A stretch of DNA of 32,392 bases from an uncultured Treponema sp. (GCA_934699065.1 CAKUWD010000008.1:1-32392); one strand, 5' to 3'; shown: positions 8,054-15,826, counted from the first letter of the stretch. Notes: generated by a model not told the origin, from the letters alone. Numbers and translations: made by a program.

Positions 8054-8679
8054 AAGTTTTATTTTTTGATGTAGGTTACACCCTTGTAAATGAAGACGCA
8101 GTCTGGGAGGCACGCTGCCGGGATCAGGCTCAAACAGAGGAAGCAAAAAAACTAGGTCTTTCTGCAAGCAAAATCTATCATGAAATAGAAATTGCTTCAG
8201 TTTCACGCAAGCCGCAATTCCGTACTTTGATAGACAAATATAATTTTAAGGAAGTTGCTCCCTACCGCACAGAACTCGAAAAATTATATGACGAGGCACC
8301 TGCTGTAATCAAAAGACTTTCTCAAAAATATGAACTTGGAATAATTGCAAATCAACTGGATGGACTGAAAGAACGACTTGAAGCCTTTGAGCTTCTGAAA
8401 TATTTTAAGTACATAATTTCTTCCTGGGATGTCCAGATTATGAAGCCTGATATCCGTATTTTTGAATACGCGTTAGGTAAGGCTAATTGTATACCCCAGG
8501 AAGCCTGCATGATTGGCGACCGTCTTGATAATGACATCCTACCTGCAAAAGCTCTTGGCATTAAAACCGTCTGGATAAAACAGGGCTTTGGCGCCCTGCA
8601 GAAACCGCTTTCAAAATCAGAAGAACCCGATTACACCATAAACAACCTTACCGAGCTTTTAAGGATTTTTTCCTCCTAG
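8050..8679 (+). CDS. HAD-like hydrolase lacking the second motif-I aspartate
   Basis: A 209-residue HAD-superfamily protein starting at GTG 8050, overlapping the marR stop by 4 nt. Motif I is FFDVGYTL: nucleophile D7 is present, but the usual second Asp (DxDxT) is Gly. Motif III is KPDIRIFEYAL and motif IV is GDRLDNDI. A helical C1 cap lies between motifs I and III. Loss of the acid/base Asp is seen in HAD branches that are not classical phosphatases, such as dehalogenase-type members, so the reaction should not be assumed. The operon position suggests a role in the response sensed by the MarR protein. Confidence 0.82.
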   Translation: MKVLFFDVGYTLVNEDAVWEARCRDQAQTEEAKKLGLSASKIYHEIEIASVSRKPQFRTLIDKYNFKEVAPYRTELEKLYDEAPAVIKRLSQKYELGIIANQLDGLKERLEAFELLKYFKYIISSWDVQIMKPDIRIFEYALGKANCIPQEACMIGDRLDNDILPAKALGIKTVWIKQGFGALQKPLSKSEEPDYTINNLTELLRIFSS

Positions 8680-8723
8680 AAAAAAGGCTTTGTTCCGTGT
8701 TATCATATTAGTAAGGAACTAAA

Positions 8724-9683
8724 ATGAAAATATTAGTTATAAATAACATGCTTGAACAAAAGCATTTTGATCAGATAAAATCGGCAGCTGGCGAAGTTGG
8801 AGCACAAGTATTTTTTTATAAATCAGAAGCCGAAATCCCTCAATCTAATTTTGATGCAGATATCATCTACGGTTTTGCGCCTTCAATTGTAAAAACAAGC
8901 AGAAGCTTGAAATGGCTATGCGTTCCATGGGCGGGAGTAGATTCCCTGATGGCCCCTGATTATTTTGCAAACGAAGATTGTCTTCTTACAAACTCAGCCG
9001 GTGCTTACGGTGTTTCAATTGCCGAACACATGATTGCTGTCTCTCTTGTTATGATGCGCTGCCTTGACCAGTTTATGGCAGAAACTAAAAATGGACAGTG
9101 GCTTTCTCCACGTCCGCAAAAATCCCTTAAGGATTGCCGTATTACAATTTTGGGAACCGGAGACATTGGTACAACATTTGCCAGCCGTGCTCGTGCCTTT
9201 GAACCAGCCGCCATCATAGGAGTTTGCCGCAGTGGAAAAAGCAGCTCATCAGTTTACGACAAAGTTCTTCCTGTAAGCGAGATTGATTCAATTCTCCCGG
9301 AAACTGACCTCCTTGCAATGAGTCTTCCTGCAACGGCGGAAACAAAAGGTATCCTTTCGCGCGAACGAATGGCTCTGCTTCCAAAAGATGCTTATATTGT
9401 AAACGTAGGCCGTGGTTCTGCAATTGACGAAGAAGCCCTTGCAGATAATCTTGAAAGCGAACACCTTGCCGGAGCCGCCCTGGATGTATTTCAAACCGAG
9501 CCTCTCCCCGCAGACAACAGACTCTGGAAAACAAAAAATCTTTTAATCACTCCGCACGTTGCCGGCAATATGACTCTTCCATATACAAAAGACAAAAATG
9601 TTCAGATGTTCATAGAAGATTTGAAAAACTTTACAGAGGGCAGACCGCTTCACTATCTTGTAGATAGAAAATTGGGATACTAA
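8724..9683 (+). CDS. D-2-hydroxyacid dehydrogenase (NAD-dependent)
   Basis: A 319-residue member of the D-isomer-specific 2-hydroxyacid dehydrogenase family (the D-lactate, glycerate and phosphoglycerate dehydrogenase group). The NAD-binding loop is ILGTGDIG (142-149). The catalytic triad is visible as R230 in NVGRGSAIDE, E259 in QTEPLP and H278 in ITPHVAGN. The N-terminal substrate domain has LKWLCVPWAGVDSL and YGVSIAEHMIAVSL. No ACT domain, so it is not a regulated serA. The exact 2-ketoacid is unknown. ATG 8724 has AAGGA at 8713-8717. It appears to be a separate transcription unit. Confidence 0.92.
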   Translation: MKILVINNMLEQKHFDQIKSAAGEVGAQVFFYKSEAEIPQSNFDADIIYGFAPSIVKTSRSLKWLCVPWAGVDSLMAPDYFANEDCLLTNSAGAYGVSIAEHMIAVSLVMMRCLDQFMAETKNGQWLSPRPQKSLKDCRITILGTGDIGTTFASRARAFEPAAIIGVCRSGKSSSSVYDKVLPVSEIDSILPETDLLAMSLPATAETKGILSRERMALLPKDAYIVNVGRGSAIDEEALADNLESEHLAGAALDVFQTEPLPADNRLWKTKNLLITPHVAGNMTLPYTKDKNVQMFIEDLKNFTEGRPLHYLVDRKLGY

Positions 9684-9730
9684 AATGAGGAAAAATTGAA
9701 GAGTCGATAATTTTATAAAGGGTGAAAAAA

Positions 9731-10519
9731 ATGAAAATTAAAAAATTGATTTTAGTAATACTTATGCTCTTTAGCTGTCTTGTAAATTTGTCAGCAGGTG
9801 GATTTTCGGAAACTAAAAAAATTGAGCAGACAGATGTTGTTAATATTGAAGTAGAATTAATGTTTGAAAATCTTACTCTTTCCACCTGGAAGGGAAAGCA
9901 GATTGTTGTTGTTTCTGAATCAAATAAAAAAGATATCTTGGCGGAGATAAAATCAGAAAATAAAACTCTCCGGATTCTCACAAGAAATTCCCTTAGTATA
10001 GCAGAGGCTAAAGAATATTTCTGTAATATTTCTCTGATGCTTCCGGAAGAATTTCTGGCAGAAAAAATTGTCCTGAAAGTTCCATATGGAAAACTTGATA
10101 TAAAAAAGCTGAAGGCAAAATCAGTAAGTCTTACGCCGAGCCCTGATAACTCTCTGGAAAATATTACAACAGATTATTTTGAAATTCCCTTGCCTGATCA
10201 GCTCGATTTGAATATTTCTAATCTTGATTGCAAATCATTTAATATTACTCTTTTGGCAGGAGACGCAAATATCTCTTTAGCACATGCCCCTGAAAAAGAT
10301 TCGAAACTTTCTGTGAAAGACGGAAAACTAAATGTTACAATTCCGGCAACCTCGAAATTTACACTTAATGCTATATCATATCATTCAAAAGTCATAAATA
10401 ATTTTACCGGTGATGTAAAAACCTGGGCTCGCGATGGAATTACCTATAAACACAAGGGTGGTGGCCCAGCAATAGAAGTCCGTACTTTTAATGGCGACAT
10501 TACTGTGGGGGCGCAATAG
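9731..10519 (+). CDS. Exported DUF4097-like beta-repeat protein
   Basis: About 262 residues from ATG 9731, with AAAGGGTG as ribosome site (GTG 9722 is part of that site). Residues 1-22 are a signal peptide (KIKK, then a hydrophobic LILVILMLFSCLVNLSA). LFSC could act as a relaxed spirochaetal lipobox, or cleavage may occur after LSA. The mature part has many short beta strands and ends GPAIEVRTFNGDITVG, the kind of repeat found in DUF4097/putative adhesin beta-helix proteins. It is probably exported to the periplasm or anchored as a lipoprotein. No neighbour explains it. Function unknown. Confidence 0.7.
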   Translation: MKIKKLILVILMLFSCLVNLSAGGFSETKKIEQTDVVNIEVELMFENLTLSTWKGKQIVVVSESNKKDILAEIKSENKTLRILTRNSLSIAEAKEYFCNISLMLPEEFLAEKIVLKVPYGKLDIKKLKAKSVSLTPSPDNSLENITTDYFEIPLPDQLDLNISNLDCKSFNITLLAGDANISLAHAPEKDSKLSVKDGKLNVTIPATSKFTLNAISYHSKVINNFTGDVKTWARDGITYKHKGGGPAIEVRTFNGDITVGAQ

Positions 10520-10595
10520 AGTCAGACATGATCTGTACAGTTTATAAAGAAAAACGTAATAGAAAAGATTTTTCCTTCATGTTATGTTGTGACAT

Positions 10596-11789
10596 ATGAC
10601 TATCACTTCAAAACCAAACTACAAAAAAACTTTACGTGCCTGCTACTTGGGCTTTATCACTCAGGCAATTGCCGCAAACTTTGCGCCGCTTATTTTTTTG
10701 AAGCTTCATCATGATTATGAAATCTCGCTGGGACTCATTGCCCTTATTCCGACGGCTTTCTTTTTTACTCAGCTTCTTGTTGATATTTTCTGCGCCAAGT
10801 TTGTTGATAGAATCGGTTACCGGGCCAGCATTGTTGCCTCGGAAATATTTTCTGCAGTGGGTCTCGTTGCTCTGGCTTTTTTGCCTGAGCTTTTGCCATC
10901 TGCCTTTGCGGGCATTATGATTAGCGTTGTCCTTTACGCAATTGGAAGCGGACTGATAGAAGTTCTCTGCTCGCCGATTGTGGAAGCCTGTCCTTTTGAA
11001 AACAAAGAAAAAACCATGAGCCTGCTTCACAGCTTTTATTGCTGGGGCTGGCTCGGCGTTACTGTGATTTCCAGTCTGCTTTTTACAATCTTTGGAATTG
11101 ATAACTGGAAGTACGTTGCCTGCTTCTGGGCTCTGATTCCTCTTTATAACATTTACAATTTTGCAACCTGTCCGATTGAAAAGCTTGTTGATTCGGGCAA
11201 GGGTATGACAATCCTGCAGCTCTTTAAATCCCCGCTTTTTTGGGTGGCTGTTGTGCTTATGGTTTGTTCAGGTGCTTCGGAGCTTTCTATGGCTCAGTGG
11301 GCTTCGGCCTTTGTTGAGTCTGGACTGGGGCTTTCTAAAACTGTTTGTGATCTTGCGGGACCTTGTCTCTTTGCAGTTACCATGGGAATCTGCCGTGTCT
11401 TCTACGGCAAGTTTGGTGATAAGGTTGAGCTGACAAAATTTATGATTGGTTCCGGCCTGCTCTGTCTTATCTGTTATATCATGGCGTCTTTGTCGCATAA
11501 TGCGGTGGTGGCGCTTGCGGGCTGCGTGCTCTGCGGATTTTCTGTCGGCATCATGTGGCCGGGCACTCTGAGCATTTCTTCCAAAAAGATTCCGACTGGA
11601 GGAACTGCAATGTTCGCCCTGCTTGCAATGGCAGGAGACTTGGGCGGTTCTATTGGACCAAGTGCAGTTGGTATGATTTCTCAGAGGGCCGGTGACAATT
11701 TGCAGCAGGGACTTTTCTTTGGTGGAATCTTCCCGGTGCTGCTGGTTATCTTTTTGATTATTCTGAAATTCATGAAAGAAAAGAAATGA
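10596..11789 (+). CDS. MFS transporter (12 TM)
   Basis: A 397-residue major facilitator protein with about 12 hydrophobic segments in two halves. The loop between TM2 and TM3 reads DIFCAKFVDRIGYRASIV, a version of the MFS GxxxDRxGxR signature, and its repeat in the second half is RVFYGKFGDKVELT. WPGTLSISSKKIPTGGTAMF near the end resembles the FucP-like/sugar and drug MFS groups. Substrate unknown. No ribosome site is obvious before ATG 10596; TATGTT (10583-10588) lies 7 nt before the start, so the message may be almost leaderless. It is not clearly cotranscribed with its neighbours. Confidence 0.85.
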   Translation: MTITSKPNYKKTLRACYLGFITQAIAANFAPLIFLKLHHDYEISLGLIALIPTAFFFTQLLVDIFCAKFVDRIGYRASIVASEIFSAVGLVALAFLPELLPSAFAGIMISVVLYAIGSGLIEVLCSPIVEACPFENKEKTMSLLHSFYCWGWLGVTVISSLLFTIFGIDNWKYVACFWALIPLYNIYNFATCPIEKLVDSGKGMTILQLFKSPLFWVAVVLMVCSGASELSMAQWASAFVESGLGLSKTVCDLAGPCLFAVTMGICRVFYGKFGDKVELTKFMIGSGLLCLICYIMASLSHNAVVALAGCVLCGFSVGIMWPGTLSISSKKIPTGGTAMFALLAMAGDLGGSIGPSAVGMISQRAGDNLQQGLFFGGIFPVLLVIFLIILKFMKEKK

Positions 11790-11820
11790 AACGAAAGCAT
11801 TTGTATGATAAAATAATTTT

Positions 11821-12732
11821 ATGCTGGATTTTAAAAAGTATCTTGATTCACACACCTTAAGAAAACTCACCCAGGGAAAGAGCGGGGCTAAGGTCTATCT
11901 TTTAGACGATCACAAGATTGCTAAATTTGCAGAGAAAAGTAAACTTCTCGAAAAAGAAAATGGCTTTGCTGTCTGGGAATCTTGTCTTAAGGAAGCTAAG
12001 TTTTATAAGGAAACGATGAGCGCGCATTACGCTTTTTTACCTGAGATTTTTCATTGTGAATTTGATGATGAAAAAGTCCAGATAATAATGGGAGAATACA
12101 AACAGGTTGAAAAAAATAATCTGAGCGAAAGTGATTTTGATAAAATCATGAAACTTCTTGTTCAGTTGCATGAGCTTCCTGTTCCGGGCTTTTTGAAAAA
12201 TGAAAAACGGGGTCCAGTTGAAATTTACGAAGACGAAATTAAAAATTGCCTTGCCGGTTGGAAATCAATTTTTGATGAGCATAGTGGCGAGTCTTCAGAT
12301 GTTCTGGACTTTTCAAAAATTCAGAAGCTTGCAGACAGCATTAATCAGCTGAACAAAGAATCATTCTCTGACCGCAGCTGTCTCTGTCACGGCGACTTTC
12401 ATGCAGAAAATATTTTATGTGACGAAAAATCCGACCAGCTGGTTTTGTGTGACTGGCAGAGTGTCAATCTGGAGCACCCTGCCAGTGATATTGCATTTTT
12501 TATAAGTCGTCTTCAGGGAGACGGAATTGATTTTGATGAAAACAAAATTATTAATAGTTATTGTGAATGGTCAAAATCTGGAATCACAAAAGACGAAATA
12601 AAAACACAGATGGCACTTGCAAATATCAACACAACTTTCCGCTACTGGAACTATTATCTTCATGGCAGCCCGAAAGAACTTGTAGAAGGAATTGTAGAAA
12701 AAATGTTGATTGCACAAGCCGGATTAATATGA
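11821..12732 (+). CDS. APH-fold phosphotransferase / kinase
   Basis: A 303-residue aminoglycoside-phosphotransferase-fold protein. The N-lobe has the nucleotide-binding stretch LTQGKSGAKVYLLDD (residues 17-31) followed by KIAKFA with the ATP-binding Lys. The catalytic loop is CHGDFHAENILC (H190, D192, N197) and the metal-binding Asp is in VLCDWQSVNLEHPASDIAFF. This branch holds antibiotic kinases, choline and homoserine kinases and many uncharacterised small-molecule kinases; it should not be called a resistance gene on this evidence. A TAAAAT box lies 6 nt before ATG 11821 and no ribosome site is clear. Confidence 0.85.
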   Translation: MLDFKKYLDSHTLRKLTQGKSGAKVYLLDDHKIAKFAEKSKLLEKENGFAVWESCLKEAKFYKETMSAHYAFLPEIFHCEFDDEKVQIIMGEYKQVEKNNLSESDFDKIMKLLVQLHELPVPGFLKNEKRGPVEIYEDEIKNCLAGWKSIFDEHSGESSDVLDFSKIQKLADSINQLNKESFSDRSCLCHGDFHAENILCDEKSDQLVLCDWQSVNLEHPASDIAFFISRLQGDGIDFDENKIINSYCEWSKSGITKDEIKTQMALANINTTFRYWNYYLHGSPKELVEGIVEKMLIAQAGLI

Positions 12733-12971
12733 TATAAAAAAAATATACTTAATATATAAAGGAGGTTGAGATAAGATTTATGATTTTTATGACTAACGAT
12801 TCGACCTCCGCTATTCACGTCTAAAGTTGTTACACCGGGGTTTCCCCATCACACTTTTCTTGTCCTGAAAGCGGAGCTGCATTGGATAAAGAGCTTCCGA
12901 AAGTGTCATTCTGAACTTGTTTCAGAATCTGCCTGTGCTCTTTATTAATCCTAGCAATCAGGAAATTCAAA
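12733..12971. other. Gene-free interval with leader-like ORF and nested palindrome
   Basis: No full gene. The left part has a strong AAGGAGGT (12759-12766) ahead of a possible 14-codon peptide (ATG 12780 to TAA 12824). Its ribosome site can pair with ACCTCC inside that small frame (12804-12809). A GGGG/CCCC hairpin follows near 12835-12846. The right part is a nested palindrome: ATAAAGAGC (12886-12894) with GCTCTTTAT (12937-12945), enclosing ATTCTGA/TCAGAAT (12908-12914 and 12922-12928) and the widespread 15-mer CTGAACTTGTTTCAG (12911-12925). It precedes rsgA. Confidence 0.55.
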
Positions 12972-14051
12972 TTGAAAACAAATAATATTATTACTGCGCG
13001 CGTATCCTGCGTGCAGAAGAATCTTTATACCCTGTTGCCTTGTGCAGAAGGTGGAACTGTCATCTTTGAGGCCGGCGCCGGCGGCGACTGCGATTACGGC
13101 ACTGACGGCAAAGCTGCCCTCTCCGAAATGACCGGCAAACTCAAAGGAAAGTTTTACAATCTCGGACTCGAGCCACCAGTTGTCGGTGACTATGTAAAAG
13201 TTTTCACCAACGAATACGGAGACGCTTTGATTGATGAAGTGCTTCCCCGCAAAACTGTCTTTAAGCGACCGAATCGCAGCGGCCACTCCGAGGCCTATGT
13301 GAAAAATCTGTTAGAGGAGACTATCGTTTCGAATTTTGATTATGTTTTTATTGTGACTTCGCTTAATCAGGATTACAGCGAAAACAGAATTGCGCGATAC
13401 GTTTCTATCACACTCAACACCGGAGCCAAGCCTGTGGTGATTTTGTCCAAGGCAGATTTATGCGACGACGTAGAGCTCAAGGTGGAAATTACAAAGGCAG
13501 TTTGCGACAAGGCTGATGTAATTGCAATCAGCTCGCTTACTGGCTATGGACTCGAAGGGCTGCAGCAATATCTTCAGAAAGATAAGACAATTGCGATTGT
13601 CGGCTCTTCGGGAGTAGGAAAGTCTACATTGCTCAACACTCTGAACGGTGCAGATTTGATGAAGGTGAATGCAATTCGCGATGAGGATGGAAAAGGTCGC
13701 CACACCACAACTTACCGCCAGCTTTTCCGCCTGCAAAACGGCGTCTGGATTATGGACACTCCGGGTCTGCGAGAAATCGGCGTACTGGACATGGAAGAAG
13801 GAATCGACGAAACATTTTCTGATGTAGTTGTCCTTTTTGATCAGTGCAAGTTCAACGACTGTTCACACACCAGCGAGCCGGGCTGTGCAGTTCGAAAGGC
13901 GCTGGAGGCCGGAACTCTGAGCCAAGAGCGATGGAATACTTATCTTCAGCTCCACAGAGAAAACGAATGGGGCAAAGCCAAGATGATGCAGATAGCAAAG
14001 TTTACGCGGGAGTATCAACGGAATAGATACAGTGGGTGGGGTTTAACCTAG
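12972..14051 (+). CDS. rsgA: Ribosome small-subunit GTPase RsgA
   Basis: A 359-residue circularly permuted GTPase that helps late maturation of the 30S subunit. After an N-terminal OB-fold part (VVGDYVKV, then IDEVLPRKTVFKRPNRSG) the G motifs occur in permuted order: SKAD (159-162, the NKxD equivalent), then the P-loop GSSGVGKST (211-219), then DTPGLREIG. The C-terminal zinc region is CKFNDCSHTSEPGC. TTG 12972 is taken as start because AGGAAA is correctly spaced and no ATG or GTG lies in frame nearby; the first residues MKTNNIITARVS fit the family. Probably its own transcription unit. Single-copy housekeeping gene in most bacteria. Confidence 0.95.
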   Translation: MKTNNIITARVSCVQKNLYTLLPCAEGGTVIFEAGAGGDCDYGTDGKAALSEMTGKLKGKFYNLGLEPPVVGDYVKVFTNEYGDALIDEVLPRKTVFKRPNRSGHSEAYVKNLLEETIVSNFDYVFIVTSLNQDYSENRIARYVSITLNTGAKPVVILSKADLCDDVELKVEITKAVCDKADVIAISSLTGYGLEGLQQYLQKDKTIAIVGSSGVGKSTLLNTLNGADLMKVNAIRDEDGKGRHTTTYRQLFRLQNGVWIMDTPGLREIGVLDMEEGIDETFSDVVVLFDQCKFNDCSHTSEPGCAVRKALEAGTLSQERWNTYLQLHRENEWGKAKMMQIAKFTREYQRNRYSGWGLT

Positions 14052-14064
14052 TGTCATCCCGAAC

Positions 14065-14143
14065 CTTCGCAGCACAGCTGCTCGGAGACTCGCTAAAAAT
14101 AGTCCACTGGACTATTTTTGCCCTGCTTCGCAGTGCCGCTCCC
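14065..14143. repeat. Modular hairpin repeat copy 2
   Basis: Second copy of the central part of the 494-705 element. Conserved flanks (CTTCGCAGCA, then GCTGCTCGGAGACTCGCT, and GCTCCCTA at the end) surround a different but perfectly paired 11-bp hairpin, AAAAATAGTCC (14095-14105) with GGACTATTTTT (14109-14119), and a second hairpin CTGC/GCAG around TTC (14123-14133). The changes keep base pairing, so selection or a copying mechanism acts on structure. It lies just downstream of rsgA. Confidence 0.8.
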
Positions 14144-14178
14144 TATGATTCGGAATCTATAAACTTAGATGCTGAATT

Positions 14179-14193
14179 CTGAACTTGTTTCAG
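14179..14193. repeat. 15-bp near-palindrome CTGAACTTGTTTCAG
   Basis: One of five intergenic copies in the window: 12911-12925, 14179-14193, 23940-23954 (reverse), 29442-29456 (one-base variant) and 29474-29488 (reverse). Arms CTGAA/TTCAG flank a central CTTGT. It resembles the REP-like sequences common in treponeme and Bacteroides intergenic DNA. Confidence 0.75.
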
Positions 14194-14225
14194 TGGCAGC
14201 ATGACGATAATTTTAGGAGAAACAT

Positions 14226-14303
14226 ATGAACATTACCACAAAACAAGCCTAAAATCGAAAATCCGTTAAAAAACGAGCCGAAAGGGTCGTTTTAGGATTA
14301 TCG
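14226..14303 (+). promoter_or_regulatory. Possible leader peptide with mutually exclusive hairpins
   Basis: A ribosome site (TTAGGAG) precedes an 8-codon frame, ATG 14226 to TAA 14252 (MNITTKQA). Its end overlaps CCTAAAA (14248-14254), which can pair with TTTTAGG (14290-14296). That pairing competes with AAAACGA/TCGTTTT (14270-14276 and 14287-14293). The layout is like an attenuator ahead of the GNAT gene at 14361, but there is no clear U-tract terminator. Speculative. Together with the two repeats before it, this fills the 309-nt gene-free gap. Confidence 0.3.
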
Positions 14304-14360
14304 AAAGAATGGCTCAGAGGCAAGCTATGCTTGCCGACTTTTATAAATGGAGAAATATTT

Positions 14361-15269
14361 ATGAGAATCAAACAATTTCAACTTTTAACCGACATAAATC
14401 TCGTCTGGGATTTTCTTGTCGAAGTTTACGACTGGGAAAATGACTGCGGCCGGGCGGCTCCGTTTTTTGAATATGCCATTACTTCCTCGTGGATGGATAC
14501 TTCCTATTCATTTTTAGACAGGCTCTGGTTTGACGGAGATAAGGTTGTTGCCTTTGTTTATTACGAGAATCCGGTCACAGACATTTATTTTAATGTCCGC
14601 AAGGGCTATGAGTTTCTGGTAGACGAGCTTGTTGATTACGCAATTTCAAATATGCCGCATTTTGGCGGCGAGCAGCAGTTTGTTTTATTCGATGGTCAGC
14701 AGTTCTTAAAAGATGCTGCAGCAAAACGCGGCTTCAAACAGGTTTATGAATGGAATGAAGGCATTTTTGACTTTAAGAACGAATTGAATTACGAGTTGCC
14801 GGAAGGCTATCACTTTGTGGATTCCAAGGATATTGATATCGTAAAATGCTCCAATCTCTGCTGGTATGGTTTTGGTCATGGCGAACGCGGAGACTTTGTT
14901 GACTGGGATAAATACGACAACTCTATGGACTGGACACCGGCAAAATCTCACAAAAGCAGCCTGAGCCGATTTCTCTCTCCATCTCCACATGATACCTCGC
15001 AGTACAACATTGTGATCGCAGATAAGAACGAAGAATACGTCTGCTTCTCGGGGATGTGGTGGGTGCCTCAAAATCATCTTGCCTATATGGAGCCGCTTTG
15101 TACACATCCGGATCATCGCAAAAAAGGACTTGCCTCTGCGGCACTTTCACTTCATTACAAAAGAATGAAAGCCCTGGGCGCAACTCACATGACGGGTGGT
15201 GGAGACCCCTTCTATCAGAAGCTGGGTTATGAAAAAGGTTACCACTGCACAGTCTGGAGAAAAGAATAA
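14361..15269 (+). CDS. GNAT N-acetyltransferase, probably tandem GNAT fold
   Basis: A 302-residue protein. ATG 14361 is chosen because GGAGA at 14349-14353 precedes it; an upstream TTG (14331) is in frame but has no site. The C-terminal third carries the GNAT acetyl-CoA motif: YMEPLCTHPDHRKKGLASAA, then LSLHYKRMKALGA and DPFYQKLGYEKGY. The N-terminal half lacks a clear CoA loop but has the size and strand pattern of a degenerate GNAT domain, as in tandem GNAT proteins. The substrate is unknown. Cytoplasmic. Array 2 of paired inverted boxes begins about 45 nt after its stop. Confidence 0.85.
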   Translation: MRIKQFQLLTDINLVWDFLVEVYDWENDCGRAAPFFEYAITSSWMDTSYSFLDRLWFDGDKVVAFVYYENPVTDIYFNVRKGYEFLVDELVDYAISNMPHFGGEQQFVLFDGQQFLKDAAAKRGFKQVYEWNEGIFDFKNELNYELPEGYHFVDSKDIDIVKCSNLCWYGFGHGERGDFVDWDKYDNSMDWTPAKSHKSSLSRFLSPSPHDTSQYNIVIADKNEEYVCFSGMWWVPQNHLAYMEPLCTHPDHRKKGLASAALSLHYKRMKALGATHMTGGGDPFYQKLGYEKGYHCTVWRKE

Positions 15270-15313
15270 TTATTCGCCGGGCTCGGTAATCTGGTAGAAC
15301 TCGTTTTTTTTTG

Positions 15314-15668
15314 TTCCGATAAGATGTTTGGAATTGGAGGTTTTATCGGAGATGGAGAGCCTTGTAACTCTGTATTTTTGGCGTATGGTCCGATAAAATG
15401 GGGAAAAATTTCTTGTTTATCGGAAACGCAGCGCCGATTTTGGCTTTTCTCTCGTATTTACTTCCGATAAAAATACGGTATTTAGGCAATTTATCGGAAC
15501 GGCAAATGCGTTTTATGGAGTCCAGTGGCAAAAACATGGTTTTATATGCCTATGGAGTCCGATAAAACTGTTGATAATCCTGGTTTTATCGGAACTTCAC
15601 CCCGCTTCAGTGTGTTTTTGTACTATTTGATTCCGATAAAGGGGCAAATAACTCGGCTTTTATCGGAA
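15314..15668. repeat. Array 2 of paired inverted boxes, 74-bp period
   Basis: Five units, each a left box TTCCGATAAA, an 18-nt variable core and an inverted right box TTTATCGGAA. Left boxes start at 15314, 15388, 15462, 15557 and 15631; right boxes at 15342, 15416, 15490, 15585 and 15659. All five cores are exactly 18 nt and unrelated in sequence. Spacers are 36, 36, 57 and 36 nt. Left-to-left distances are 74, 74, 95 and 74 bp. Units 2 and 4 begin GTCC instead of TTCC, and unit 1 has a changed last base in each box. The long spacer contains a direct repeat TATGGAGTCC (15514 and 15551, 37 bp apart). Short open frames through it carry no recognisable protein. Confidence 0.92.
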
Positions 15669-15826
15669 CTTCAGCTGCGACTTAAGATACGAATAAACAA
15701 AAGCGCCCCACGCCAATTTATCCGTATCTACCGCCGATTTTGAGCCCATACACTTCATTTTTTTCTGCAATCTATCTATTTTTGAGATATAATTCAGATA
15801 TACTTCGTTTCACGAAAGGAGTTCTC
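15669..15826. other. Gap between array 2 and the ArsC-like gene
   Basis: No gene recognised. An open frame runs from 15740 into the ArsC-like gene, but its upstream part has no family sequence. The only functional signal seen is AAAGGAG at 15815-15821, the ribosome site for ATG 15827. Confidence 0.5.

Noticed and set aside
11821..12732. Aminoglycoside resistance gene
   Set aside because: Only the general APH kinase fold is visible; specific resistance families are not recognised and there is no mobile context.
12733..12971. tRNA or other structured RNA gene
   Set aside because: No cloverleaf or CCA end could be formed; the palindromes fit intergenic repeats better.
13458..13736. Minus-strand frame within rsgA
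   Set aside because: A shadow of the well-supported rsgA coding sequence.
15314..15668. TIGR-type tandem guide array or integron attC sites
   Set aside because: From memory of those systems, TIGR units are shorter with box C/D-like motifs and a Nop-domain protein, and attC sites flank gene cassettes with an integrase. None of these is visible here. A geometry resemblance is not enough.
15525..15743. Small protein inside array 2
   Set aside because: The frame is made of array boxes and spacers, has no ribosome site and no family resemblance.
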